From Actinoplanes sp. N902-109 (GTDB lineage Bacteria > Actinomycetota > Actinomycetes > Mycobacteriales > Micromonosporaceae): a stretch of 64,000 nucleotides of DNA. Made by a program: the position numbers and the translations under genes. Location of the stretch: positions 8,309,501 to 8,373,500 of the forward strand of contig NC_021191.1 of assembly GCF_000389965.1 (NCBI RefSeq). Direction: 5' to 3'. The notes beneath the pieces are model-generated. The model saw nothing but the letters and a program-made list of their open reading frames with translations. It ran no database searches and had not been told where the DNA came from. This document shows, one piece after another, positions 51,160-60,122 of the stretch (the first letter of the stretch is position 1; the number at the start of each line of letters is the position of its first letter).

Positions 51160-52821
51160 ATGCTGAACGGCGTGGAGCATCCCGAACTCGCCGAGCACAC
51201 CGGCCGGTTCCGCGCCGGCACACCGCACGCTGTGACGGTCGGCGAGGACGGCGCGCGGGTCGCTTTCCTGCGCTCAGCCGGGGCGGACGACCCGGACCCG
51301 GCGCTGTGGGTGCTCACGGTGGCCACCGGCGAGGTGGAGAAGATCGCCGACGGTCCGATAGCGTCCTATGCCGGATCATCCGATTTGTCGGTGTTGAAGT
51401 GGGTCGCCCCGGGCGACGCCAAGCGCGACATCCGGCCCGACCCCACCGGCACCCATGTCGGCTTCGTCGGGCCGGACGGCTCGCTCTGGGCCGACGACCA
51501 GCTCCTGGCCGGCGAACCCGGCGTCACCTGGGGCGTCGCCGAGCCGGCGGCCCACGAGTTCGGCCGCGACCGCGGCTGGTGGTGGTCGCCCGACGGCAAC
51601 CACATCCTCGCCGTCCGCAACGCCGGGCCGGTCAGCCTGCACTTCCTCGACCTGTACGGCGGGTGGGTCGACGTGCACTGGGATCGCGAGACCTACCCCT
51701 ACCTCGCCGACGTGCGCTGGACCACCGGCAACCCGCTCATCACCGTGCTCCGGCGCTCGCAGCAACACGGGCTCGTGTTGTCGGTCGACCCCCGTACCGG
51801 GGAGACGCAGGTCCATGCCGAGCTAGCCGACGCGCGCTGGGTCGAACCCGTGCCCGGCACGCCGCTGCTGCTGCCCGACGGGCGGGTGCTGGTCGGCGGC
51901 GAACTCGCCCACGACGGCTTCGACGCCCGCTGCCTGTTCGCCGACGGCAGCCTGCTCACCCCGCCCGGTCTCTACGTACGCCGGGTCGCCGGGGTGCTCG
52001 CCGCCTCGCACGAACTGATCGTCGAGGGCACCGAGGGCGAACCCGCCGAACAGCACGTCTATGCCATCCGCAGCTCGATCGGCGGCAGCGGCCCACGCAC
52101 CCGCCGGTTGACCACCGAACCGGGCTGGCACCACGCCGACGTCGGTGGCGACCTGGTCATGATCGACCACTCGCTGCTGCCGCCGGGGCCGGCCGCTTTC
52201 CCGTACGACCCACGCCCGGTCTTCGAGCGCGTCACCGACCGCCGCCTGCCCACCGCCGTGCTCTACCCCACCGCCCACGTCGGCGGCACCCGCCTGCCGG
52301 TGCTGCTGGACCTCGGCCTCGGCCCCGGTCACCAGCAGGTGGTCAACGACCCCGCCGCCTGGCAGGAAAGACAATGGTGGGCCGACGCCGGCTTCGTCGT
52401 GGTCGCTGTCGACCCCAGGGGTACGCCCGGAGTGGCCCCCAGCTTCGAGAAGATCGTCCACCACCGGCTCGCCGACATCGCCCTGACCGACCTGGCCGAA
52501 GCCCTGCACGCGCTCACCGGCAAACACCCCGACCTGGACCTGACCCGGGTGGCCGTGCGCGGCACCCGGCTCGGTGGCTGGCTGGCGGCCCTCGCCGTGC
52601 AGCGCCGCCCCGAGGTCTTCCGCTGCGGCATCGCCCACGACCCGGTCCTGCGCTGGAGTGAGCTGCCACCCGCGTTCGCCGAGCGCTACCTCGGCCCGCC
52701 GGCCGACAACCCCGAGATCTACGAGCACCACACCGCGGCACCGGCCGGTCCGGCGCTGCTGGTCTCCCCCGCCGGAGGCCTGACCGAAGAACTGCAGTTC
52801 GTCATCCGGGAGTGCACATGA
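51160..52821 (+). CDS. S9 (DPP4-type) prolyl oligopeptidase-like protein lacking the catalytic serine
   Basis: 553 residues: beta-propeller of the DPP IV N-terminal type (about 1-350; WSPDGNHILAVRNAG, FLDLYGGWVDVHWDRETYPYL) then an alpha/beta-hydrolase part. The nucleophile loop reads RGTRLGG where active enzymes have G-W-S-x-G-G; Arg470 replaces Ser. The protein then ends early, without the late D and H segments. So it is probably not a peptidase: a pseudoenzyme or a decaying gene. The coding frame is otherwise intact. Stop overlaps the Uma2 start (ATGA). Confidence 0.75.
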   Translation: MLNGVEHPELAEHTGRFRAGTPHAVTVGEDGARVAFLRSAGADDPDPALWVLTVATGEVEKIADGPIASYAGSSDLSVLKWVAPGDAKRDIRPDPTGTHVGFVGPDGSLWADDQLLAGEPGVTWGVAEPAAHEFGRDRGWWWSPDGNHILAVRNAGPVSLHFLDLYGGWVDVHWDRETYPYLADVRWTTGNPLITVLRRSQQHGLVLSVDPRTGETQVHAELADARWVEPVPGTPLLLPDGRVLVGGELAHDGFDARCLFADGSLLTPPGLYVRRVAGVLAASHELIVEGTEGEPAEQHVYAIRSSIGGSGPRTRRLTTEPGWHHADVGGDLVMIDHSLLPPGPAAFPYDPRPVFERVTDRRLPTAVLYPTAHVGGTRLPVLLDLGLGPGHQQVVNDPAAWQERQWWADAGFVVVAVDPRGTPGVAPSFEKIVHHRLADIALTDLAEALHALTGKHPDLDLTRVAVRGTRLGGWLAALAVQRRPEVFRCGIAHDPVLRWSELPPAFAERYLGPPADNPEIYEHHTAAPAGPALLVSPAGGLTEELQFVIRECT

Positions 52822-53336
52822 CCTCAGCCCTGATCGGCCGCAGCCTGCCCATGGAAGCCCTGGCCACCACGGAGGCGGACTACCTCCAGCTGGGCGAGAC
52901 GTCAGCCATCTCGGAACTCTGGGACGGCAACGTCCTGACCTGCCCCCGCGACACACCCCGGCACCAGATGATCCTGACCGCCCTGGCCAACGCCCTGCGC
53001 GCCGGCCGCTCCGACCTCAACGTGATCACCGGGGTGCCGGTCCGGCTCGCCCCCGGCCGCATCACCGTCCCCGACCTGATCATCTCGGGCACCATCGACC
53101 CGGACATCCCGCTGGTGGAGGCCACGTCGGTGCGGCTGGTCTGCGAGATCACCTCGGCCGCGAGCGCCACGGTCGACTGGACGCTGAAGATGCACGCCTA
53201 TGCCCAGGCCCGCATCCCCTGCTATCTGGTCGCCGAACCGGACCGCGGATTGTTGCACAGCAACATGCTCTCGGCCCAGGGGTATGTTGAACAATCAGTG
53301 ATGCAGCTCGTGCGCGTGACCGGTCTTGATATCTGA
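52818..53336 (+). CDS. Uma2-family (DUF820) PD-(D/E)XK nuclease-like protein, copy 1
   Basis: 172 residues. ELWDGNVLTCPRDTPRHQMILTALANAL, the putative catalytic TVPDLIISG and VCEITSAAS with KMHAYAQARIPCYLVAEPD are the blocks of the Uma2/DUF820 family, widespread in actinobacteria and cyanobacteria and fold-related to restriction endonucleases. Activity in vivo is not known. ATG at 52818 overlaps the upstream stop (ATGA). Confidence 0.85.
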   Translation: MTSALIGRSLPMEALATTEADYLQLGETSAISELWDGNVLTCPRDTPRHQMILTALANALRAGRSDLNVITGVPVRLAPGRITVPDLIISGTIDPDIPLVEATSVRLVCEITSAASATVDWTLKMHAYAQARIPCYLVAEPDRGLLHSNMLSAQGYVEQSVMQLVRVTGLDI

Positions 53337-53393
53337 CGAGAGACTTGACGCATGACTAGACTTCCAGGCGAGAGCGATGACAAAATCACGTTC

Positions 53394-53942
53394 ATGACAA
53401 CCGCCATTTCGGGTCGGGGCTTGCCGTGGACCGAGGAGGAGTTTCTGGCGCTGGGTGAAACCCCGGAGCGGATCGAACTCATCAACGGAGCCCTCACCTT
53501 GACCCCCGCACCGCTCATTCGCCACCAACAGATCTCGCGCCGACTGGCAAACGCGATAGAGGCCGCGATCCCCGAGCGTCTGCAGGTCTACGAGGCAATC
53601 AACGTCCGCCTGGAGACAGGACGCATCTTCATCCCGGACATCGCGATCACAGAACTGGTCGACGAGGACGGCCTGGTGGTGGATGCCGGTTCCGTGCCGC
53701 TGGTCTGCGAGATCACGTCACCGTCCAACCCGGCCGCCGACAAGGTGACCAAGATGCATTACTACGCGGCGGCGGGCATCCCCTGGTATCTGATCGTGGA
53801 TCAGCCGTCCGACGAAATGCATCTCCACCAGCTCAGCGGAGCGCATTACATCCACCATTCCGTCACCGCGCGCGGTGAAAAATTGCACCTCCCACCCCCG
53901 ATCGACGCGGACGTCGACACCGCCGGTTTGCTACGGAACTAG
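53394..53942 (+). CDS. Uma2-family (DUF820) PD-(D/E)XK nuclease-like protein, copy 2
   Basis: 182 residues related to copy 1: ERIELINGALTLTPAPLIRHQQIS, IFIPDIAITEL, VCEITSPSNPAADKVTKMHYYAAAGIPWYLIVDQ. The D and E-x-K-like residues appear in order (PDIAI, CEITSPS, K). The start aligned with copy 1 is ATG 53394; an in-frame ATG at 53352 is possible. Base composition is a little less GC-rich than neighbours, as in copy-number-variable Uma2 genes. Confidence 0.85.
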   Translation: MTTAISGRGLPWTEEEFLALGETPERIELINGALTLTPAPLIRHQQISRRLANAIEAAIPERLQVYEAINVRLETGRIFIPDIAITELVDEDGLVVDAGSVPLVCEITSPSNPAADKVTKMHYYAAAGIPWYLIVDQPSDEMHLHQLSGAHYIHHSVTARGEKLHLPPPIDADVDTAGLLRN

Positions 53943-53943
53943 G

Positions 53944-55494
53944 TCAAGCGGCGGTGAGGCGGTTGCGGCCGGCTCGTTTGGCGGCGTACAGGTGGGCGTC
54001 GGCGCGGTCGTAGAGGTCGTGGCCCGATTCGCCGGGGCGGCACGCCGCCAGGCCCATACTGAGCGTGACGCGCAGGCCCGGGGCGATGGCCGACCAGTCG
54101 CGGGCCAGGATGACCTGGCGGATCTGCTCGGCGACCTGGCGGCCTTCCCGTTCGCTCGCCGACAGGAAGAGCGCGAATTCGTCACCGCCGAGGCGCACAG
54201 CTTCCTCATCCGCGCGGCAGTGCGCTCGCAGCACGCCGGCTATCTCAGCGAGCACCCGATCGCCCACGCTGTGCGAGAAGTCGTCGTTGATGGTCTTGAA
54301 GCGGTCCACGTCGATCAGCAGCAGGGCGCTCAGGCCGGCCAGCGAGCCCATCCGGCGGTCGAAGATGCGCCGGTTGCCCAGGCCGGTGAGCGCATCGGAC
54401 GTCGCCGCGCGGTCCGCCCCGGCGCGGGCCGCCTCCAGTTCCACCCGGCGATAGGCCTGGCGCACCATCGTGCGGCGGTCGAGACGCAGCCGCCACAGCA
54501 TGTCGATCTGATCGCGCAGGGCGGCAAGCACCGCCTGAGCCGCCTCGCCAGGGAGTTCCAGAGTGGCGAGCACGGCCAGCTCGTACCGGTAGATGAGCCT
54601 CTGGTCGGGTTGATAGGCCAGCTGATCGGCGGCGACGAACTCACGGCGGGCGCCACGCAGGTCGCCGGTGTCGCGCAGCACCACGCCATGGGCCAGGTGC
54701 AACAAGCGTGACTCGTGGTCCTGACCTTCCTGACGCATTCTCAGCAGGAGCTCGTGCACGATGCCGAGCGCTTCGGCGTACCGTCCGGTCTTGGCCATGC
54801 CGAGCGCCAGCAGCGCGCTGGCCAGCGGGGCATCGGGCAGCAACCCGGCCCAGCGTTCCAGCAGCGTCACGCTGCTCTCGTACAGGCGCGCCGCCTCCTC
54901 CACCCGGCCGACCTGCTCCAGGCGCAACCCCCACTCGAGCCTCAGCTCCGCGCGTTGCAGATCCGCTGAGGACCGGTAAAGATCGCTGAAATCGAGGACA
55001 TCGTCGGGTACGCGCAGACACTCGTCCGCCAGTTCGAAAAGCTCTGCCACCTTCGCTGCCTCGCACAGTGACGACATCGCCGAGACATACCGCACGCTGC
55101 CGCGCGGGGCGGTTTCGAGCAGCACCATCGCGCGGGCCAGATACACCAGGCCGTCGTCGATGCGGCCCATCCGCAGCAGTACCTCGGCGGTGTCCGCGAG
55201 GATCTTGGCGTCGGTGCTGCGCGGGCCCGCGGTCAGGGAGGCGGACACGAGCTGCTCCCCCACGGCGAGCGCTTCCTGCAGGCGGCCCAGTGCGGTGAGG
55301 GCGTACATGCGGCCGAGCCGCACCGATCGCACCGTGCGCAAGTCACCGAGAACGGTCGCCACGCCCTCGGCGTGGTCGGCCGCCGTGAGGGTCTCCGCCT
55401 GGCGGCCCTGAATCGTCAGATCATGGACATGCAACGCGAGCGCGGCGAACGGGCCGTATGGCAAAAGTAGTGCGGGCAGGCCCTCCGCCGGCAT
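53944..55494 (-). CDS. TPR-like sensor with C-terminal GGDEF diguanylate cyclase
   Basis: 516 residues without membrane segments. About 330 helical residues form TPR-like repeats (LGRLQEALAVGEQLV, GRIDDGLVYLARAMV, GRYAEALGIVHELLL). The GGDEF domain starts at DALTGLGNRRIFDRR, with intact LGGDEF (436-440), so it can make cyclic di-GMP. The inhibitory I-site reads RADE instead of RxxD, which may weaken product inhibition. ATG at 55494. TPRs probably sense a protein partner. Convergent with the Uma2 gene, 1 base apart. Confidence 0.9.
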   Translation of the reverse strand: MPAEGLPALLLPYGPFAALALHVHDLTIQGRQAETLTAADHAEGVATVLGDLRTVRSVRLGRMYALTALGRLQEALAVGEQLVSASLTAGPRSTDAKILADTAEVLLRMGRIDDGLVYLARAMVLLETAPRGSVRYVSAMSSLCEAAKVAELFELADECLRVPDDVLDFSDLYRSSADLQRAELRLEWGLRLEQVGRVEEAARLYESSVTLLERWAGLLPDAPLASALLALGMAKTGRYAEALGIVHELLLRMRQEGQDHESRLLHLAHGVVLRDTGDLRGARREFVAADQLAYQPDQRLIYRYELAVLATLELPGEAAQAVLAALRDQIDMLWRLRLDRRTMVRQAYRRVELEAARAGADRAATSDALTGLGNRRIFDRRMGSLAGLSALLLIDVDRFKTINDDFSHSVGDRVLAEIAGVLRAHCRADEEAVRLGGDEFALFLSASEREGRQVAEQIRQVILARDWSAIAPGLRVTLSMGLAACRPGESGHDLYDRADAHLYAAKRAGRNRLTAA

Positions 55495-55580
55495 CGTCCC
55501 ACCCCAACCCCGCTGTCGATCTTTCCTGACCGTACCGCCCGTCCCGCAAAATTGTCGGAGCCTTCGCCTAGGGTTTTCCC

Positions 55581-57023
55581 ATGAGCGTGGATCACTTCGA
55601 TGAGGCCGGCGCGGCGGTGCAGGCGGCCCTGGACGCGGGGGCCCGCTACGCCGACGCCCGGGTCATGCTGCGCCGCACCGAGACGATGAGCGCCCGCGAC
55701 GGCGAGATCGAGGATCTCAGCTCCGCCGAGAGTGCCGGGCTGGGGGTGCGCGCCCTGGTCGGTTCGAGCTGGGGCTTCTACGCCGTGCCCGACCTGTCCG
55801 ACGCCGCCGCCCGCGCGGCCGGGCGCCGGGCGGCCGAGATCGCCGCGGCCAGCGCCCGGGTGCCCGGTCCCGCCGTCGACCTGGTGCCCGGCACCCCGAC
55901 GACGGCGAGCTGGGCCAGCGCCTGCGAGATCGACCCGCTGTCGGTGCCGCTGTCCACCAAGGGCGATCTGCTGGTGGCGGCCACGGCCGCGGCCCGCGAT
56001 GCCGGTGCCGACCTCGCCGAGGGCCTCTACCAGATCTGGGACACCCGCAAGTGGTTCGTGTCCAGCGACGGGCACCGCATCGACCAGCACATCCGCGAGT
56101 GCGGCGCGGGCATCACCGCCAGCGCGTACGGCGACGGCGAGATCCAGCGCCGCTCGTGGCCCTCGCACCGGGGTCAGTACGGCACCCGGGGCTGGGAGCT
56201 CGTCGACGAGCTGGCCCTCACCGACAACGCGGCCCGGATGGCCGACGAGGCGCGTGCGCTGCTCACCGCGCCGCTGTGCCCGGCCGGCGAGACCACCCTG
56301 ATCCTCGGCGGCGAGCAGCTCGCGCTGCAGATCCACGAGTCGGTCGGGCACGCCATCGAGCTCGACCGCATCCTCGGCTGGGAGGCCGCGTTCGCCGGCA
56401 CGTCCTGGCTGGACCTCGCCCAGCTCGGCAGCCTGCGCTACGGCTCCGAACTGATGAACATCACCATCGACCCGACGATCCCGGGCGCGCTGGGCAGCTT
56501 CGGCTACGACGACGAGGGCTCCCCCGCGACCAAGCGCGACGCGGTGCGCGACGGCCTGTGGGTCGGGGTGCTGGCCGGGCGCGACTCCGCGGCGATGGCC
56601 GGCCTCGACTACGCGGGCAGTGTGCGTGCCGACGGCTGGGCGCGGCTGCCCATGGTCCGGATGACCAACGTCGGCCTGGAGCCCGGGCCGCACACGCTCG
56701 ACGAGATCATCGCGGCCACCGACGACGGCATCCTGATGGACATCAACCGGTCGTGGTCCATCGACGACAAGCGGCTCAACTTCCAGTTCGGCTGCGAGAT
56801 CGGGTACGAGATCAAGAACGGCAGGCGCGGCCGGATGCTGCGCAACCCCACCTACACGGGCATCGGCCCGAAGTTCTGGCAGTCGATGGACATGCTCTCG
56901 GCCGAGACGGTGGCGTGGGGCACGCCCAACTGCGGCAAGGGCCAGCCGGGCCAGATCGGGCACACCGGACACCCGGCGGCGCCGGCCCGGTTCACCAACG
57001 TCCGCGTGGGGGTGCGGGGATGA
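55581..57023 (+). CDS. tldD: TldD-type metalloprotease subunit
   Basis: 480 residues of the TldD/PmbA (peptidase U62) family, with the zinc motif HESVGHAIELDRI (HExxxH...E), TldD's catalytic signature, plus GTSWLDLAQLGSLRYGSELMN and ETVAWGTPNCGKGQPGQ. TldD pairs with TldE and degrades or matures peptides such as RiPP precursors. The stop overlaps an ATG of the next gene (ATGA). ATG at 55581. Confidence 0.92.
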   Translation: MSVDHFDEAGAAVQAALDAGARYADARVMLRRTETMSARDGEIEDLSSAESAGLGVRALVGSSWGFYAVPDLSDAAARAAGRRAAEIAAASARVPGPAVDLVPGTPTTASWASACEIDPLSVPLSTKGDLLVAATAAARDAGADLAEGLYQIWDTRKWFVSSDGHRIDQHIRECGAGITASAYGDGEIQRRSWPSHRGQYGTRGWELVDELALTDNAARMADEARALLTAPLCPAGETTLILGGEQLALQIHESVGHAIELDRILGWEAAFAGTSWLDLAQLGSLRYGSELMNITIDPTIPGALGSFGYDDEGSPATKRDAVRDGLWVGVLAGRDSAAMAGLDYAGSVRADGWARLPMVRMTNVGLEPGPHTLDEIIAATDDGILMDINRSWSIDDKRLNFQFGCEIGYEIKNGRRGRMLRNPTYTGIGPKFWQSMDMLSAETVAWGTPNCGKGQPGQIGHTGHPAAPARFTNVRVGVRG

Positions 57024-57052
57024 GCAGTCGTCACCACGGGGAGGCCGGTCCG

Positions 57053-58429
57053 ATGAGCACTGAGCTGGACATCGCGGGACGGGTGATCGAGCTGGCCCGG
57101 CGGCTGGCCGGGGCGGGTGCCGAGGCCGAGGTGGTCGCCGTGCACTCGGCCGACGCGCTGACCCGGTTCGCCAACTCCGCCATCCACCAGAACGTCGCCG
57201 AGGCCACCACGACCGTACGGCTGCGGCTGCACCTCGACGGGCGCACGGCCGGCGGCTCGACCACCGTGACCGGCGCCGAGGGCCTGAAGTCGCTGGTCGA
57301 GCGCACGATCGCCGCGGCCCGGCTGTCCCCGGCGGACCCCACCTGGCCCGGCCTGACGCCGCCGGCGGGGCTGCACCCCGACGCCGGCTTCGACGAGGCC
57401 ACCGCGGCGGCCGGCCCGCAGGAGCGCGCCGCCCGGGTCCGCGACTTCGTCGACGCGGCCGAGGGCCTGGAGACCGCCGGCTTCTGCCGCACCAACTACA
57501 CCTCCGGCGGGTTCGCCAACACCGCCGGCCACTCCGCGCAGGGCCGCACGGCCGAGGCTGCCATGGACGGCATCGCCCGCCTCGCCGGCGCCGACGGTGT
57601 CGCCCGGTACGCCAGCGGCCGCCTCGCCGATGTGCACGGCGCCCCGATGGGAGCCCGCGCCGCCGCCAAGGCCCGCGCCGGGACCGACGCCGTCGAGCTG
57701 CCGCCCGGGCGCTACGAGGTCGTCCTGGAACCCACCGCCGTGGCCGACCTGCTCGACAACCTCGCCACCTTCGGCTTCAACGGCAAGGCGTTCGCCCAGC
57801 ACCAGTCCTTCGCCGAGCTGGGCGCCCAGCAGTTCGACGACAAGATCACGCTGATCGACGACCCGCTCGGCGCCACGCTCCCGTTCGACCTGGAAGGCAC
57901 CCCCCGCGACCGCCTCCTGATCGTCGAGGACGGCGTCACCCGCGCGGTCAGCCACGACCGCACCTCAGCGGCCGAGGTCGGCGCCACCTCCACCGGCCAC
58001 GCCGCCGCGGCGTCCCGCTCCTGGGGCCCGCTCGCCGTCAACCTGCGGCTGTCCCCCGGCCCGGCCACCGCCGACACCCCCGCTCAGCCCGCCGCCCCGA
58101 CCGCACCCTCGGCCCGGGCCCTGGTCGCCGGTCTGACCCGCGGCCTGCTCATCACCGACTTCTGGTACACCCGCGTCCTCGACCAGAAGAGCCTCGTCAT
58201 GACCGGCCTCACCCGCAACGGCGTCTGGCTCGTCGAGAACGGCGAGATCACCGCGGCGGTGAGCAACATGCGCTTCACCCAGTCCTACCCCCAGGCCCTC
58301 GGCCCGGGCGCAGTCCGCGCCGTCGGGGCCGAAGCCGTGTCCCTCCCGGACCGGTGGTCGGGCGTCCGCTACACCGCCCCGGCCCTGCACCTCGCTTCCT
58401 GGAACCTCACCGGCAACGCCTCCGGCTGA
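57053..58429 (+). CDS. tldE: TldE/PmbA-type metalloprotease partner
   Basis: 458 residues of the same family but without an HExxxH motif, as expected of the non-catalytic TldE/PmbA partner. VVLEPTAVADLLDNLATFGFNGKAF, LIDDPLGATLPFDLEGTP and DFWYTRVLDQKSLVMTGLTRNG are family blocks. ATG at 57053 follows GGGGAGG; an ATG at 57020 overlapping the tldD stop is the alternative. Forms a heterodimeric protease with TldD. Confidence 0.9.
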   Translation: MSTELDIAGRVIELARRLAGAGAEAEVVAVHSADALTRFANSAIHQNVAEATTTVRLRLHLDGRTAGGSTTVTGAEGLKSLVERTIAAARLSPADPTWPGLTPPAGLHPDAGFDEATAAAGPQERAARVRDFVDAAEGLETAGFCRTNYTSGGFANTAGHSAQGRTAEAAMDGIARLAGADGVARYASGRLADVHGAPMGARAAAKARAGTDAVELPPGRYEVVLEPTAVADLLDNLATFGFNGKAFAQHQSFAELGAQQFDDKITLIDDPLGATLPFDLEGTPRDRLLIVEDGVTRAVSHDRTSAAEVGATSTGHAAAASRSWGPLAVNLRLSPGPATADTPAQPAAPTAPSARALVAGLTRGLLITDFWYTRVLDQKSLVMTGLTRNGVWLVENGEITAAVSNMRFTQSYPQALGPGAVRAVGAEAVSLPDRWSGVRYTAPALHLASWNLTGNASG

Positions 58430-58513
58430 CCAGACGCCAGGGGAGCCAGAGCGCGGCCACTCATGATCGGATTGTGACCCGCTGCCAGAGACACCAGGTG
58501 CTTCACTGGTCGG

Positions 58514-59155
58514 GTGAGCGACACGCCTGAGCCCGACACGCAACGGCAGCAGCAAACAGAGAGTCCCGAGGTAGCTGCCGCCGATGCCGCTGCGGCGACG
58601 GAGCGGCGGAGCAGGTCGGCGCGGTTCTCGTTCGCCGAGGTGGAGCCGGGTCCGGAGAGCGATGCGCACCAGCGGCACCGGCGGCGGTGGTTCCTCGGGG
58701 CGATCGCTGCGGGAGCGGCGCTGGTGGCGTTGGCGCTGTGCGCCGGGGCGCTGGCCGTCGTTTCCACGTTCACCGGCGGGGATCATGACGGGGATGCGGA
58801 CCGGGCGGACCGGCAGGTGCAGAGCGCGGCGTGTCTGGAGCTGGAGCAGCGGCTCAACAAGCTGGTGCCGCCCGGCGCCACGGCGGACGCCAAGGCGCGG
58901 GCGACGGCCGTCACCAACGAGAATGCCGCCCTTCGCATCTATCTCGGGCAGGACACCGATCAGCGCACCGCCGACGGGTGGCGGCGGGTGCTCGACGCCC
59001 GGACCGCGTATGCCGAGGCACTGGCCAAGAACGGTCCCGCCTTCTATGTCGCGCCGCGCAGCACCGAGGGCCGGGCGGTGACCGATGACCTGACGCGGTT
59101 GTCGCCCGCGGCTTGTGCCGGCCCGATCCGTCGATTACAGGCCCCTGACCTGTAG
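58514..59155 (+). CDS. single-pass membrane protein of unknown function
   Basis: 213 residues: a charged cytoplasmic start (about 1-60, Glu/Ala/Arg-rich), one helix (FLGAIAAGAALVALALCAGALAVVS), and an outer helical domain with two cysteines (AACLELE, PAACAGP) that could pair. GTG at 58514. It stands between tldE and the succinate dehydrogenase operon; no family recognised. Confidence 0.7.
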   Translation: MSDTPEPDTQRQQQTESPEVAAADAAAATERRSRSARFSFAEVEPGPESDAHQRHRRRWFLGAIAAGAALVALALCAGALAVVSTFTGGDHDGDADRADRQVQSAACLELEQRLNKLVPPGATADAKARATAVTNENAALRIYLGQDTDQRTADGWRRVLDARTAYAEALAKNGPAFYVAPRSTEGRAVTDDLTRLSPAACAGPIRRLQAPDL

Positions 59156-59184
59156 ATACGGCCGCCGATTGCCTGTCACTTAGA

Positions 59185-59200
59185 GTAAGGGCGACCTTAC
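59185..59200. promoter_or_regulatory. inverted repeat upstream of the sdh operon, candidate iron-regulator site
   Basis: GTAAGG (59185-59190) and CCTTAC (59195-59200) form a perfect 6-base inverted repeat over 4 bases, about 110 bases before the first sdh gene. The flanking TTAG and the repeat partly resemble DtxR/IdeR-type iron boxes, though the spacing is short. The identity is uncertain. Confidence 0.4.
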
Positions 59201-59311
59201 ACGAGCAAAGTGTCGACCTCCGTTGTAACGTGTGCCACACATTGCGGACGCACAACTGTCGATCTTTCCTGCGCGCCCGCCGGCAGTGCGAGACCTGTCA
59301 GGGAGACGTCG

Positions 59312-60112
59312 ATGACGACGACACCAACGAGGCCGGGCGCGATGCGCGCCGCCATCCCCGCGCGAACGTTGCGAACCGATCGGTGGTGGCTGGCACCGCT
59401 GGTCACCGTGGTGGGACTGGGAGCGTGGCTGATCTACGCGACCGTCCGGGTGTTCATGCACAAGTGGTACTACGTGGACGACTACCACTATCTGACCCCG
59501 TTCTACTCACCGTGCATCACTGACCGGTGCGTGGAAGGGGCGGCGGAGTTCGGCACGCCGTTGCCGAAGTTCTGGCTGTTGCCGGAGGCCGCGTTCACGC
59601 TGCCGTTCCTGCTGCTGTTCCGATTGACCTGCTACTACTACCGCAAGGCGTACTACCGCGCGTTCTGGTTGTCGCCACCGGCGTGTGCCGTGCCGGACGG
59701 GCATGCCCGTTACACCGGTGAGACCCGCTTCCCGCTGATCGGCCAGAACCTGCACCGGTATGCGTTCTACGCCGCCGTCATCATCTCGATCATCAACACG
59801 TGGGACGCGATCCAGGCCTTCCGGAGCGGCGACGGTTTCGGCTTCGGGCTCGGCAACATCATTCTGGTGGGCAATGTGGTGATGCTCTGGGCGTACACCT
59901 TGTCCTGTCATTCCTGCCGGCACATCACCGGCGGCCGGTTGAAGCATTTCTCGAAGCATCCGGTGCGCTACCGGTTCTGGACGTTCGTCTCGAAGCTCAA
60001 CACCCGGCACATGATGCTGGCCTGGGTGACGCTCGGCACGCTGGCCCTCACCGACTTCTATGTCATGGCACTCGCCGCCGGTTGGTGGCCCGACCTGCGA
60101 TTCATCGGCTGA
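59312..60112 (+). CDS. sdhC: succinate dehydrogenase membrane anchor (Sdh1 type)
   Basis: 266 residues with five or six membrane segments and several His in or near them (LSCHSCRHITGG, NLHRYAFY), suited to heme ligation. Resembles the fused single anchor of mycobacterial Sdh1 (Rv0249c-like). It binds heme/quinone and holds SdhAB at the membrane. ATG at 59312 with AGGGAG upstream. First gene of a tight operon. Confidence 0.8.
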   Translation: MTTTPTRPGAMRAAIPARTLRTDRWWLAPLVTVVGLGAWLIYATVRVFMHKWYYVDDYHYLTPFYSPCITDRCVEGAAEFGTPLPKFWLLPEAAFTLPFLLLFRLTCYYYRKAYYRAFWLSPPACAVPDGHARYTGETRFPLIGQNLHRYAFYAAVIISIINTWDAIQAFRSGDGFGFGLGNIILVGNVVMLWAYTLSCHSCRHITGGRLKHFSKHPVRYRFWTFVSKLNTRHMMLAWVTLGTLALTDFYVMALAAGWWPDLRFIG

Positions 60113-60122
60113 GGGAGGGACC

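Noticed and set aside
50160..52661. Long plus-strand frame of 833 codons across mshB and the S9-like gene
   Set aside because: Runs through the antisense of mshB and out of frame with the S9-like gene; Arg-rich without any domain.
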